This document shows positions 20,546 through 30,977 of a DNA stretch of 64,000 bases, piece by piece. This DNA comes from Micrasema longulum (Eukaryota > Arthropoda > Insecta > Trichoptera > Brachycentridae). The notes beneath the pieces were generated by a model. That model saw only the letters and a program-made list of their open reading frames with translations. It did not search any database and was not told the origin of the DNA. Each line of letters opens with the position of its first letter. Within the stretch, counting starts at the first letter, position 1. The stretch spans positions 83,616-147,615 of the forward strand of contig JAGVSM010002762.1 of the NCBI GenBank assembly GCA_022494885.1, written 5' to 3'. The position numbers and the translations under genes are program-made.

Positions 20546-20984
20546 TATATTATTATGCATAGTTTAAAAAAAAGTTATGATTTGCACATAAATTCACAAA
20601 TAATTTGCTTTCACGTATTTATTTATTTTCAAATACAGGAATTGAGCTACATTTAGTTGTATATTCTTTTTCAGCTTTTTAGGAAGAAACCTGTGTAGAG
20701 CTAAAATGTTTTACAAAATTAAAATACTCGTATGATACAATACTAAATTTGATCAGAATCTTTGAGTTAAAATCTAATTAATATTTTTTTTTAAGTATAG
20801 CTTTATTTATAAAACACACTCATTCATCTACAAAAAAATTTATTATTTATATAAATTGTTGGTAAAGATTATACAATTAACATAGGAAAAAAAGAAACAA
20901 ATATTAATAAAAACAATAACGCCAAATTAAGAAAAAAAGGTAATTATATAAAACTACTGTTTTAATACTATTAATAAACAGTTG

Positions 20985-21310
20985 ATAAATCCACCTGGTC
21001 CATGAAAAAGTATAGAAATTGAAAAAAAATAATTTCTGGCGTTGCCTAGTATATAGGTGAAATAATTCAATTAGATGAATCTCACCCGCATAAATAAAGG
21101 TTTTAGCTCTTTCACTTCACAAACATCAAATGATGAAAGAATTGAAGAAATATAGATGTTCAAATATGAACAGAATGGCAAATGTTACACAGCGTGTAAA
21201 GTGGCCACTTAAACTAGCCAATAACAAGCTCTGTAGATGCCTAGACTTCTATATTACCTTTTCTAAAATGTTCTACATCTCTGTTGTAATTTGTTACTAT
21301 TAATAAACTA
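20985..21310 (-). mobile_element. family F repeat
   Basis: CTGGCGTTGCCTAGTATAT, AGATGAATCTCACCCGCAT, ATAAAGGTTTTAGCTC, GAATGGCAAATGTTACAC and GTAAAGTGGCCACTTAAAC occur in the order of the reverse complement of 60037-60435. The right end ACATCTCTGTTGTAATTTG is kept; the left inverted end is missing. Confidence 0.75.
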
Positions 21311-21654
21311 TAAACAAAAATTTAAATTTTATAGTAATTAATGAAAACATTATTAAATATTTATTTTTAAACACCAATAGTAATTTGATACAATATGAGA
21401 CTATATAATGGTGAAAAGAGAAAAAAAAAATGAAATAACTAATAATAATTGTAAGCAAAAATGTGAATCAATTGATGAAGCATTTTTTGTACTAGTTTAA
21501 AATAAAATAAAGTGACATATCATTACATATGTAATTAACAAAACTATTTTCAAATTATACATAAAAAGATAGGATAAAAATAAAAACAAACAACAATATT
21601 AGTTATTAAAAGCAAAATATAATTGTACAACAATAATAAACAAAAACAATATTA

Positions 21655-21765
21655 TGTATCTTTTTTGGGTAATACCGTGTATGCATACATAATATTGATA
21701 ACAGTGACCGTGAAAACCTTCGCACCTATTTAACTAATGAACAAAAACGTTTGAAAATGTCATTA
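21655..21765 (-). mobile_element. Penelope-like repeat flank, copy 2
   Basis: TTTTTTGGGTAATACCGTG, then ATATTGATAACAGTGACCG and AAAACCTTCGCACCTATTT repeat 1610-1692. The hammerhead part is absent here. Confidence 0.5.
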
Positions 21766-22364
21766 TATAGAAAAAACATAAATATATGAGTTAAGGCAGG
21801 AATAGATCAAACTGATGAAATAGTGTGGTATAGCAAAATATTTGTATTGATCTATTGGTTCCTAAATGGGCAATGCCTGTTCTACGGAAACGATATGTTG
21901 CGGTTATTAAATTCATATTTGAATAAAAGCAAAAATCGAATATAACTGTTGTGTCCGAGGCAAAATAAAAGAATCGTGTAATTAAAATAAATGTTTTAGT
22001 TGACACTATATTAGAAATAAAGTAATGCAAAATTGTAGAGTGCGTACTCACTTCTTAATAAGTTTTCTCTATTAGGACTTTGGGAAGGCTAACTCTACCT
22101 CTGGACTTAACTAAAAGCTTCTTATTCAAGTAAATTTATCGCTCCGAAATATAGGGAAGTCATCCCATAAAGTAGATCCTTGTATTTACCTAAGCTTCCG
22201 TACCTATGAATAATGTATGTTAAAAACAGGATGAATTTGGTCGCAGAAAGACAAGATCATCTGGTGATAAAAGGTCGAATGTGCTCGAGGGCTTAAGATA
22301 AGTGAAAAATTGAAAGAGACGAATAATTTATTCTCTTAAGACTGCTTAGGATATTTATTTGAAT
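21766..22364. other. unassigned sequence
   Basis: An 86-codon minus frame at 21791-22051 has no recognised motif. No element is assigned. Confidence 0.35.
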
Positions 22365-22515
22365 GTTTTAAATGAAATAATTCAAGTTAATCTCACCCAT
22401 TTATTCATAAAAATAAACTAACGAATGAATTGAAGAAATACATGTTCACGTTTAAGTAGAATGGCAAATGTTACACATTATGTAAAGTGATGACTTTAAC
22501 CAGCCGGTGATTATT
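22365..22515 (-). repeat. family F repeat, partial
   Basis: It keeps AATAATTCAAGTTAATCTCA, GAATGGCAAATGTTACACAT and GTAAAGTGATGACTTTAACC from the middle of family F. Both ends are lost. Confidence 0.6.
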
Positions 22516-22609
22516 GTCCTACCGTCCTGTGATCAAGTCACTTTTTGTAAAGTGTTACTATGATAAGTCTTTACAATATACCTGCAACTGCTGACTTCCG
22601 ACTAAGTTC

Positions 22610-23041
22610 AATTGAACGTAGTTATGTAGAAAGCAGCCAGCTATAGAAAAGTGAAACTGAGATATAGCACCTTTGTGAAAAGAGTGAATAAACAAATCTC
22701 TACAACAGTTGGAATGTTTTTGACTTTAACATATGATAAACATGGAATATTTGTTTTTTTTTTACATTACAAACAAGAATTTAATTATGTATTTGACCAG
22801 TTTTAATGATTTTTTAATTCGTTAAGATTTTCTAGTGCTGTGGGTGTTTCTGCAAATTGAGAAATACAATTTTTGTGATTGATACTATTTTCAGAAGTTG
22901 ATTAAAACAATTTTTTGCATGTAAGCGGTCTGGCTGTTTTTAGCAGAACATAGAATTGACCTTACTGCACCCGATAAGATCATTATCTCATTTTTTCAAA
23001 ATTGTGGACTGGCTGCTTTCTGCATAACTACGTTCAATTAG
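22610..23041. mobile_element. family G element with about 30-bp inverted ends
   Basis: AATTGAACGTAGTTATGTAG-AAAGCAGCCAG at the left and its near-exact complement CTGGCTGCTTTCTGCATAAC-TACGTTCAATT at the right bound a 432-bp, non-coding element. The interior contains TTTGACCAGTTTTAATGAT, also at 55870, and the right part recurs inverted at 61885-62025. It fits a non-autonomous DNA element; a target duplication is not clear. Confidence 0.65.
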
Positions 23042-23072
23042 TGTTACAAAAACAGCCTAAAACATACATCTC

Positions 23073-23112
23073 ATCAACATCTACGCGACACCAGTGTCGC
23101 GTAGATGTTGAT
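23073..23112. repeat. 40-bp near-perfect palindrome
   Basis: ATCAACATCTACGCGACAC (23073-23091) and GTGTCGCGTAGATGTTGAT (23094-23112) are exact 19-bp complements around a 2-nt centre. It sits 31 bp beyond family G and about 87 bp before a SINE. The class is unknown. Confidence 0.9.
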
Positions 23113-23159
23113 CTTTAAAGAATGAAGAAGAAAGAAATAAAATGCAGTATAATCTTTTT

Positions 23160-23188
23160 TTATATATTATATATATATATATATCTTT
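23160..23188. repeat. (TA)n microsatellite
   Basis: An almost pure TA run, directly before the T-run of the SINE-B tail. Confidence 0.8.
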
Positions 23189-23360
23189 ATTTTTTTAGAC
23201 CACAACAGGCCAGGAGGCCCAATTAAAGTGGTGAATTACATTACAGAACAACCAGGCTTGAGAAAAATCACATTTTTAATTTTTATGTTCTCACCGGGAA
23301 TCGAACCCGGAACCTTCCGTGCGTGAGTCAAGCGTCTTGACCACTACACCACGGAGGCCT
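23189..23360 (-). mobile_element. SINE-B (tRNA-Val-like), copy 1
   Basis: Minus strand: GGCCTCCGTGGTGTAGTGG (A box), TCAAGACGCTTGACTCACGC, GGTTCCGGGTTCGATTCC (B box), then the body with AATGTGATTTTTCTC-AAGC and the 3' part GGCCTCCTGGCCTGTTGTGG ending in a T/A run. The head resembles tRNA-Val with a CAC-like anticodon loop. The acceptor arms do not pair, so it is a SINE and not a tRNA gene. Confidence 0.9.
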
Positions 23361-23389
23361 CCAGAGATGTATCGCGCAATAGTAAATAA

Positions 23390-23445
23390 AGTGACCAACA
23401 TATTTTTATCAAAAAGAGCAAATCATCTTCAGGAGATTGGGTTGG
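23390..23445 (-). other. degenerate hammerhead-like block
   Basis: Minus-strand CTGAAGATGATTTGCTC then TTTTTGATAAAAATATG-TTGGTCAC has the first box (CUGAAGA) and a GTTGGTC-like end, but GAAAC is replaced by AUAAAAA. It is possibly a decayed Penelope terminal repeat and would not be active. Confidence 0.3.
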
Positions 23446-23880
23446 AATAGTTATAATTTGATTGATAAATTTATTTTGTTATAACTTGTATTTTGTTATA
23501 ATTTCTTTGAAATATATATGTATTTCAAGTAATTAATAATGTGTACAGTACGAGTATATTAATATTTTATACTCGATTTTTTTATATTTTTATTTTTAAG
23601 CACTCTTATACCACATATATATAAATGGCAGAAATGCCATATAAAAAAAATAAAAAAAATAGTAAAATTGAAGTGCTTCATAATAGAAACAAACGCAATT
23701 ACTTAATTGTAAGGACAATAATTTCTTTAAAGTCCACAAGATTCCTGCTGTTTTCAGTGTACGAAGCCTGAAAGGTAATGAGCTGACTAAATAACCTTAT
23801 ATAAATATAAAATATCCCTTATTTATGTTAAAAATGTTCTCCGACTTCGTTGTAATATAGATTTACATATAAATAATTTG
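23446..23880. other. unassigned AT-rich sequence
   Basis: Nothing recognised. Confidence 0.4.
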
Positions 23881-23881
23881 T

Positions 23882-24146
23882 CGGCCTTGTGGTGTAATGG
23901 TAAGCGCGTTTGCCTACCATGCAAGAGGTCTCGGGTTCGATTCCCGACATGGTTGATATAAAATATTTATTTAAAAGGATGTTTTTCCCCTAAAAATATT
24001 TCACAGTCCCTGGACTGGTACCTGAAGCGTAACACTGATCCTCTTACCTTCATGTAACGAAAATGATCAAGATACTCTGCGATTGGTGTACCAATGCAGT
24101 GCCCTATGCACCATTTGGTGCGGAAAGGGAATGATGATGATGATAA
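23882..24146 (+). mobile_element. SINE-A, best-preserved copy
   Basis: CGGCCTTGTGGTGTAATGG (A box), TTTGCCTACCATGCAAG (anticodon arm with ACC, hence Gly-like), GGTCTCGGGTTCGATTCC (B box), the body TCCCTGGACTGGTACCTGAA, then TACCAATGCAGTGCCCTATG, GGTGCGGAAAGGGAATG and a short (ATG)n tail. Both Pol III internal promoter boxes look intact. This copy can serve as the family reference. Confidence 0.92.
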
Positions 24147-24267
24147 TGTAAATAAATATACACCTGAACTACTTTTTACACAGTTCCGAAATAACACGGT
24201 ACGTAAATGAAAGTTTAAAATCAAGTGATGATTATTTCACTTACAATGCGGAATAGTATAATAATAA

Positions 24268-24410
24268 TTATTAAACAATGTTTTAAGTATGTCCAAATGT
24301 TTGCAAACTGGCTGAATTTCTTCCCTAGGGAGTTATTTAGATCTAAATTTGTTGCAACAGAGAGGGAAAACATTTTTGAGAAAGCAATTTCAGTTTAAAA
24401 GGGCTAGCTT
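24268..24410. repeat. family F flank block, copy 1
   Basis: TTTTAAGTATGTCCAAATG, GGCTGAATTTCTTCCCTAGG, GAGTTATTTAGATCTAAATT and TGCAACAGAGAGGGAAAAC recur at 34733-34840 and, diverged or inverted, at 43995-44075, 57595-57670 and 60440-60475. This is sequence lying just outside the inverted ends of family F. Confidence 0.6.
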
Positions 24411-25124
24411 TAAACCAGCTAAAACGTTCAACGTCGAGCTATCTTAATTCATTCAATGACCGGCCTAGTCATTGAAAGCCGCCCAGTTTAGAGCCTGATT
24501 AATTTATTTGGCGGCAACATGTATAAATTTAGCACTTTTTTTCCAAGCTTTACAGCTTACGTTAAGGCTTTAGTTTGATAAAAAGAAAGTAAATCACACG
24601 ACGCAGCCATTTCAAAACGCTGTTTTTTCGAAGTTTTCCAATTGAAAAAGTTAACTGAACATGCATGAAAAAAAAACAATATTTTTAATGTATTCCTATT
24701 AAAAAAATACTTCAACGATTAATTATTTATGATTTAAACTAAAATATAACAACTATGAGACTGCCAAATTACTCTTCTTATAATCTAGACCAAACTTTAG
24801 GAGATTAAAGTAAAATTGTTTAAATGATTTGAAAGTAGATTAAAAATAAAAACAGTGGCCGCAAAATCTAAAATTTTTGTTTTTGAAAAGAAACACAACC
24901 ATTTAAATAAAATAAATTTTGTGGTAATTTTCCTCGAATTCGATGAAAATCTACGAATTATGCCTTCAATAATTGTTTTAAAAATAACATTAAAAATATT
25001 TTATTTCATACCCTTTTTCATGGAATTATGTAAGGATTTTTTATTAATTTAAATAATGTTTTGGAAATAAGGTATTAATTTATACAGTACATTTCGAGCA
25101 AAATATGGTGTTCAAATTTTGTTA
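24411..25124. other. unassigned AT-rich sequence
   Basis: A 65-codon plus frame at 24855-25052 is AT-driven and unrecognised. AGCTATCTTAATTCATTC / GACCGGCCTAGTC has no partner. Confidence 0.4.
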
Positions 25125-25320
25125 AAAACATACTGTATAAATGAAATGTTTAAAACCAAAATTATATCGGCAGAATAGTAAATGTTACACATTGTGTTAA
25201 GTGGCCACTTAAACCAGCCAATTACAAGTCATAAGCTCTGTTAATGCCTATAATTCCATATTTCCTTCCTAAAAATGTTTTCCTTCTCACAAACATTTGG
25301 ACATACTCAAAACGTCGTTT
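25125..25320 (-). repeat. family F repeat, partial
   Basis: AGAATAGTAAATGTTACAC, AAGTGGCCACTTAAACCAGC, CAAGTCATAAGCTCTGT, then CAAACATTTGGACATACTC. It has the middle and one end of family F. Confidence 0.65.
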
Positions 25321-25784
25321 TTATTTTTTGTTTTCTCTTATTTTGTCTCACATGCTAGAGTTATGAGTTTAAGTGTTTTTTTTCTTTCTATGTTTAACAC
25401 TATTTTTTTTTGTTTCATGCTGTTTGCACGAGTTTACACAAGTGCTTTGTTGAAGTATTAAATAAATATGTTCTTTCATTAAAAATCACGTCGGTGTGAT
25501 TTTATTTTATTCACCAGAATAAATAATATTGTTAAATGAGAATACAGTAAAAGTAATTTACCAATACACAGACTTCGTAATCTGCTTAATGTAAAAGTTT
25601 ACTTCATAATTACAAAATCGTCACAAAAGGCAATAAAATACTTAAGTCGTAACTTTGTAATCAAGTAAATCGTCAACTTAAATCGGTTTATCGTACAGTC
25701 TTAATAAGGACGAATCCAAAGGTCTATTTCGCACGTATCGTCCAAAAGCATACGACACGGTAAAATTAAGGTATTTATTTAAAA
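25321..25784. other. unassigned sequence
   Basis: GAAGTATTAAATAAATATG near 25445 may be a LINE tail. The rest is unassigned. Confidence 0.3.
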
Positions 25785-25876
25785 TAAAACACTTTGTAAA
25801 TTTACCACACAAGAGTTTAATACATTAAAACACGATTAGTTTCGGGTAATCAGTATTACCCATCCTCAGGTTATAA
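25785..25876 (-). mobile_element. hammerhead-bearing repeat (type C), copy 2
   Basis: The minus strand carries CUGAGGA (25869-25863), a perfect seven-pair stem II (GGGUAAU / AUUACCC, ACUG loop), GAAAC (25843-25839), UA and AUC. Core bases are complete, but stem III is weakened (AC against AU) and stem I is short. Its outer flank is CACTTTGTAAATTTACC. It forms an inverted pair with 26279-26385. Confidence 0.7.
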
Positions 25877-25879
25877 ACT

Positions 25880-26276
25880 TATAGTTTATATTTATTTATT
25901 TAAATTTTTGTACATAATGTTATTTGTACATTGGCGAGCTTATTGCCAAATGGCAATTTCTTCCAACCAACCAATAAAATAACAGATTTATTTTATAATT
26001 CAAGTTACAGAACATATTCAATAGAAAAAAAAAGATTAAAGATATATATAAATAGAAATAAACGTAATAAATTACCTTAAATCAAAACTATTAAATCAAT
26101 GGGAAAAAGGAAAAAAGAGGAAAGAGGAAAGGAGGAGAGATTAAGGAAGAGAAAAGAGATGTTTTTTCAGACGTGATTTAAACAGAGATAATATAGTAAC
26201 ATCTTTGATGATGGATGGGAGATGATTCCACAGTCGAGCCGCATGGACACTATATGAGTTAGAGAAGAAAATAACA
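25880..26276 (-). mobile_element. LINE 3' end (ARLWNHLPS family) inserted between hammerhead repeats
   Basis: The minus strand begins SYSVHAARLWNHLPSI, then KDVTILSLFKSRLKKHLFS and a stop, followed by a C/T-rich 3' UTR and the hairpin ATTGCCAAATGGCAAT, ending in TTATTTATTTAA on the plus strand. Nearly identical 3' sequence lies at 63686-64000. This is a typical 5'-truncated LINE insertion that separates the two hammerhead repeats. Confidence 0.85.
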
Positions 26277-26278
26277 CA

Positions 26279-26385
26279 CCAAATTTACACCTGAGGATGG
26301 GTAATACTGATTACCCAAAACTATTCGTGTTTTAACGAATAAAACTCTTGTGTGGTAAATTTACAAAGTGTTTTATTCTAAATAA
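26279..26385 (+). mobile_element. hammerhead-bearing repeat (type C), copy 3, inverted
   Basis: Plus strand: ACAC stem I, CUGAGGA (26291-26297), the same seven-pair stem II, then AAAAC in place of GAAAC, UAUUC, GUGU. The first G of GAAA is mutated, which should abolish activity. It ends GGTAAATTTACAAAGTG, the mirror of 25785. Confidence 0.7.
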
Positions 26386-27600
26386 ACTCAAAATGTTTTT
26401 CCAAAAAGTAAATGCTGAAACAATAAGTAATAAAATTAAGGTAAATTGGCATTGATAAAACATATTTTCATTAAAAAAATAATGTTCAGCGGTTACTTTC
26501 TGGTAGAAATCTTGCAAAAAGAAATAACATGAAGATTAATCAATTTCATTCTGTACTAGATAGCGTTTGCTTGCCATTGTAGTGAACTGTTTTTAAATAA
26601 GGATGATTAAATTAAAATTGGACTCGTGTTTACGTCGAGTATCTAGAACTCAGTCGGGTTACACATCTGGTACTAGCACTGAACGGATAGAGTCTAATTT
26701 TGGTTTCCGTTTCTCAGCAGTTGGTGACTTGTTAGGTTGGTATATGTGGACCTGGCATTTTACGTTGCCAGTATCTATAACATAAAAAAATATAAATAAT
26801 TATATAACAATAAAAAAATATTATATTATTATATTTTCCTGATTATGAGTAACCTCAATACTAATCGACGTATAATATATAAGTTAGAGTGGTTTATACA
26901 AATTTATAAATAAATAAATGAAAAATTAATTCCCTTTTGTTATTTTATTTTGCCGTGTGGATAACCATTGTATGAAATGGGCCAAAAGTTGTCAAGCCCG
27001 AACAAGAAATTTCAGGGTTACCATTTGCTTCCTTTTTACAAGTTTTCCCAATTATTTAACTTTGAAAGATTATCAGACTATACATAATCAAATTGAAAAG
27101 TTATTTTATCGTCGTATTAAAGTGAGAGAGAAAAGACAATTAAAACATAATTCTGGGGAAACATTTTGAATATGTCCAAATATTTATAGTTAAATTTTTA
27201 GTATTATATCGGCATCTAGCCGTTTGATTTTAAAACTTGGAGTAATGCAGTAAGCACATGCGTTAAAAAAATCACGTGACCCTTGTGATTTGGCAAAAAG
27301 ATTGCCACTATTAAAAATAATTATACACACTTTTTACTTTTTTTTCTATCCTGCTAAATGCGTATTGATAAATCGATAAAGTCAGCTTTGAAATACGTGC
27401 GCAGATAGATGAAGTGCAAAAGTTAACCGTACCGTCCTGGGAACTGCCAAATGAAGTATAAAAATCTTGTTTAAGCCACAGCAGTTTTTGCTTTAATTGA
27501 GATAAAAAAATTAAAGTGGCTCCTTTTTTATCACAGAAGCGTCTATTTAAAATACAAAAGAGAAATTTTTAATTTTAATAAAATATTAAACGTGAAGTAA
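26386..27600. other. unassigned sequence with two short open frames
   Basis: A 60-codon frame at 26603-26785 (RTQSGYTSGTSTER, then LLGWYMWTWHFTL) has less AT-biased codons than its surroundings but no motif I know. A 70-codon frame at 26957-27169 ends NYLTLKDYQTIHNQIEKL, loosely like the FITLNDYKKTVTQF ending of the LINE at 43583, so it may be LINE debris. Confidence 0.3.
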
Positions 27601-27609
27601 AGTTTCAGC

Positions 27610-28165
27610 GTCATTTATATATTTTTTTAAAAATTTCAATAAGGTTAACACGAACATAAAATATAAGAAGAAAAACAATGAGACCCACCAAACCGCGAAA
27701 CCGCGAAACAGGCTTGTCAGCAGGTTCCTTACTTTTCCTTTACAAAAAATAAAAAGTTATTACTAAGAACTAAAAGCATACGTATTTTTCACACAAAATA
27801 TAAAAATAGTCGATTGTTAACATAAAATAATAATACATATTAGCCATTGAATTATTTTTTTCTTTAAAGTTTTGTCAACATTTTCTTTTAAGATTTGCTT
27901 AGGAATGTTATTGAACATTTTAGCAATTGTATAATAATTTGTTCTTTGGCCATACTTGTTTAAAGACCTCGGCACTGACCAGCCTTCACGTTGTGCTAGC
28001 CTTTTATTATGTATATTGTGCTAGCCTTGTATTATGTATCCCTTTTCTGGTAGGTACTATCAAACCGATATCTGGAAACAAATTTCAGTCATAGAATACC
28101 ATTTATAGACAGGCACTCTTGCTTTTTAAAAAGTTCAAATGCCTTTTCTTTATGAATTCCAGCTG
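27610..28165 (-). pseudogene. LINE C-terminal fragment and 3' UTR (GQRTNYYT family)
   Basis: The minus strand reads KRLAQREGWSVPRSLNKY, GQRTNYYTIAKMFNNIP, KQILKENVDKTLKK, then a 3' UTR with AACCTGCTGACAAG. The pattern 'G.R...Y.....FN.IP..I' is a LINE ORF end. A 23-bp direct duplication (GTGCTAGCCTT-TATTATGTAT, 28002-28048) breaks the reading frame. Confidence 0.7.
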
Positions 28166-28439
28166 ATCTGTTGATTAATTTTAGAGCTGGGTTGTGTAAA
28201 AATGGATTTTTTAAATGTTCGTTTTACAAAAAAGGCCTGCACTGGTCATATCATACCTAATAATACTGGCACATAATGGCTAAATTTGATCATATGACGT
28301 CTGAGTTGACGTAATAAAAACACGTAATGATATGTTGGTACATCAAACTTCACCATACCGAGGAAAATAGAGACACTAGAAAAATAATGTATACAGTTTC
28401 GATTTGTACCGATGAAGATAACGTTTGCAATTGCGGACC

Positions 28440-28680
28440 AGGGAATTGATTAAGATATTAATAAATGCTTTATTAAGTTAGTTTATAACATCTTAAGAAC
28501 TAATAAAAACTTTTGATAACATAATAATTTTATCATCAAAATTTCTTTATAACATTTTTTTTCAGGCAACTCATTGTACAGCTTCAATCTCTTGTAAAAT
28601 GAGTTTTGAGATTCTGTTTTTCTCCTCATTAGTAAGATATGTATTATAACAGAGATGAAGAGCATTTCTGAGAAGAAGGA
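28440..28680 (-). pseudogene. LINE C-terminal fragment (RRKTESQNS family), copy 2
   Basis: LLMRRKTESQNSFYKR, then LKLYNELPEKKCYKEI and KFLLVLKML. It is the same family as 3165-3514 and 29125-29420; the short 3' UTR begins near 28440. Truncated. Confidence 0.8.
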
Positions 28681-29124
28681 TTATGGAAACCTATACATTT
28701 ACTTGACTTACGACCTTTTATCTATTATAATTAATTTGTCTGTATCCAGGCAAATAAAGAATGCAATTTTGCTTGTAAAATAAAACCAGAATCTTTGACC
28801 AGTTCGAGAATCAAATCCGAATTGTGACGGGTTATCTTTACACATCTACGTTTATTCCAATTCATATTAATATGCAAAGTAAAATTATTGCCTGGTTCCA
28901 GTGATCATTAACCATTCTGCTTATATAAAAGTCTACGTAAAGTAAAAAGTCTTAGGTTCTATAACGCTACTACTATCGCAAACAATAAATACATGTTAAG
29001 GCTTACCCAGCAATGAAGTTGCCATTTTGCATTAAAAAATTTAACTGTTTTTTTGTATGAAAATTACATATTAAACCAATAGAAATATTGCTTCTAATGA
29101 TCTTCAGAGTTTTATTATTTATTT
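28681..29124. other. unassigned sequence
   Basis: Minus-strand CTGAAGATCATTAGAAGC at 29106-29089 resembles the opening of a decayed Penelope-type block but lacks GAAAC. Nothing else is recognised. Confidence 0.3.
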
Positions 29125-29420
29125 GTTTACGCTTCATTAAGTTAGTTCAAAACATCTTTAGAAGTAATATAAACTTTTAATATCACTACAAGTTTTATAA
29201 AATTCCTTTCTTTGCTTTCTATTTATTTGATTTCTTTAGGTAACTCGTTGTACAGTTTTAATCCTTTGTACATAGAGTTTTGAGAATCTGTTTATTTTCT
29301 CATTATTATTCTTATCCTTTTATATCCCTGTTATATGTACGACATTATTATTAAATTTAACTATCTTTTTTATTGTATTTCGTGCTAATGCCTTTGTAAA
29401 AATCCTTCGGGCGTGAGTCG
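29125..29420 (-). pseudogene. LINE C-terminal fragment (RRKTESQNS family), copy 3
   Basis: The minus strand reads RIIMRK, a stop, then TDSQNSMYKGLKLYNELP and KEIK, followed by a 3' UTR similar to copy 2 (GTTAGTT-AAACATCTT). Upstream part (to 29420) is diverged. Confidence 0.75.
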
Positions 29421-29522
29421 GCAAATGATATGCAGGCATATTTCTGGCTCTTCGAAGACTTTTTTTCCCTTTTAAAAAGATGTTCGAATTTCAAAAATAA
29501 AAGTCACCAGTTAAAGCAAAAA

Positions 29523-29820
29523 CGCCGAATATGATGGGTGACAGAGAGTCATCGCCTTTGGTTCATGCATCTGACATACTGTCTGCCAGCGTTGTCGTGA
29601 AGCAGCGGTGGCGATGAGCGATGGACCAGCTTCGGTTGGGGTTACTTCAGGCTTTATCATCATTGTCTGCAATTATTGACAACATGCGTCTGCAGTTACA
29701 TCTGAGATTGATCATATGAAGCTGTAGTGGATAAAGCCGACGTAGGATCACCATACAGTTACCGTAAGCTTCTTTTGGGTGATCTTTCGTTTTGGGCATT
29801 GGCATCGTTTGGCCGGAACA
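29523..29820 (-). pseudogene. mariner-like transposase remnant
   Basis: The minus strand reads ITQKKLTVTVWWSYVGFI, then HYSFI, matching the mariner block 'K.M.SVWW...GIIHYSF', then after stops and frameshifts a GPSLI-ATAASRQRW stretch and KAMTLCHPSYS, matching 'GP.LLHDNARPH.A' and 'HPPYSPD'. The order and spacing fit the central catalytic domain of a mariner transposase; the DD(34)D residues cannot be trusted in this decayed copy. No inverted ends found. Confidence 0.75.
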
Positions 29821-29902
29821 CTTTTATATATATAAGCCAAAGATGGTTGCGTTCAAAATGGCCAGTTCATAAAAAAACGGCAATTTCATAAGTTAACTCC
29901 TA

Positions 29903-29990
29903 ATTTAGTGGTGGTCTCGTGGCAAGTGTTTCGGACTCAGGGCTTAAAGGTCCGTAGTTCGAATCCCACTTTGTACTAACTTGATTCCCA
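29903..29990 (+). repeat. possible tRNA-Leu/Ser-like SINE head
   Basis: GTGGTCTCGTGGCAAGTG and GGACTCAGGGCTTAAAGG, then TCCGTAGTTCGAATCCCAC, look like D-, anticodon and T-arms with a B box. The A box is weak, the acceptor does not close, and no second copy was found. Confidence 0.4.
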
Positions 29991-30660
29991 TGTTCTTATA
30001 GTGAGTTATTTATAGCTCGTTGAAACTGGCCCTCAAAATGTAATATTTGAGTAAATTATAAGAACGCAAATATTTATTTTTACTATTTAATTATTAATAA
30101 TAAAAATAGGATGATTTGTTGAATGTTTGCCGTAAAAATAAATACGAATTTTCAAAGAGCTTTACGTTTCCTTAAAAAACGTGTATTTGGAAATCATTAA
30201 ATAAATTCTCGACTTTCTTTCGAAGTAAATAAAGCGAGAAAAATCTAAATAACAGAATTCAATTCATCCCCTTGTCACCACACCTTATTTTGAATAAACA
30301 AGCAAATAAAAATGTGATTCCCGCGTAAATAAAATAGAATATCACTGAGCCGTAGGTGAACAAAAAACGGGAAAAGGATTTTACGCGTTGCGCGTTGTAC
30401 AACAACATGTAAATAATTGGATATAATATTATAGGAGAGAAGATAAAACCAACACGAGACTTGGGAACCGCAAACAGCAAGTATAAACACATTCCCAGGG
30501 AATTCCTTAAGAACTCAGTCTTCGCCTACGTAAAACGCCATGGTGAATCTTTAAATATTTATTTATGTATTATTTATTTAATTTTTACATTTCGTTAAAT
30601 TATTTACTCATAATTTAATTATTTTTTATTTATAACCGGAATCATTTAGTCTATTAAGTT
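29991..30660. other. unassigned; less AT-rich block
   Basis: Around 30400-30560 a plus frame reads GEKIKPTRDLGTANSKYK, then HIPREFLKNSVFAYVKRH, without a stop for about 60 codons, and a minus frame of 77 codons (30259-30492) looks membrane-like. Neither is a family I recognise; at most one could be real. Confidence 0.25.
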
Positions 30661-30662
30661 AA

Positions 30663-30977
30663 ATCTAGGGGTTTGAACCGTCAGTAGGGTCGCAGTGAGT
30701 CACAAAGCTGAAAGGTGTGATTCTATTCAATGCTGCAAATGCCTAATGACTGGTCCATTTCCTTAGCGTCCACGTCGTAGACCTCGGACAATGAGATTAC
30801 ACTCATAATGGTGTGATCACAGCAGATAACGAGATGGTGTAAGGCGAGTTTCTGGCGCCTCGAAACCAAAACCAACCAGCTAAGGGAAGGTAACCCCGAC
30901 AGAAAAATCCACCAGAAAAGGCAACGGGAAACCAGTCTGGTTATCTTTTCTCAGGAATCACTATGACTAGTAGATCC
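30663..30977 (+). repeat. family K repeat, copy 1
   Basis: TTTGAACCGTCAGTAGGGTC, GCAGTGAGTCAC, CTCATAATGGTGTGATCAC, AGCAGATAACGAGATGG, then CAGCTAAGGGAAGGTAAC, CCCGACAG and GGCAACGGGAAACCAG. Shared with 37963-38250 and in part with 51715-51835. It is likely a SINE or LINE-derived repeat of about 310 bp; AGGCAACGGGAAACCA recurs widely in insect repeats. Confidence 0.65.

Noticed and set aside
23882..23955. True tRNA-Gly gene
   Set aside because: Acceptor arms do not match and the full SINE-A body follows; nine or more copies share it.
29075..29108. Hammerhead on the minus strand starting CTGAAGATC
   Set aside because: Stem II is only partial and the GAAAC box is replaced by a T-rich run.
30259..30492. 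Hydrophobic 77-codon minus frame as a membrane protein
   Set aside because: AT-rich DNA gives Phe/Ile/Leu-rich frames by chance; the other strand is equally open and neither matches a known family.
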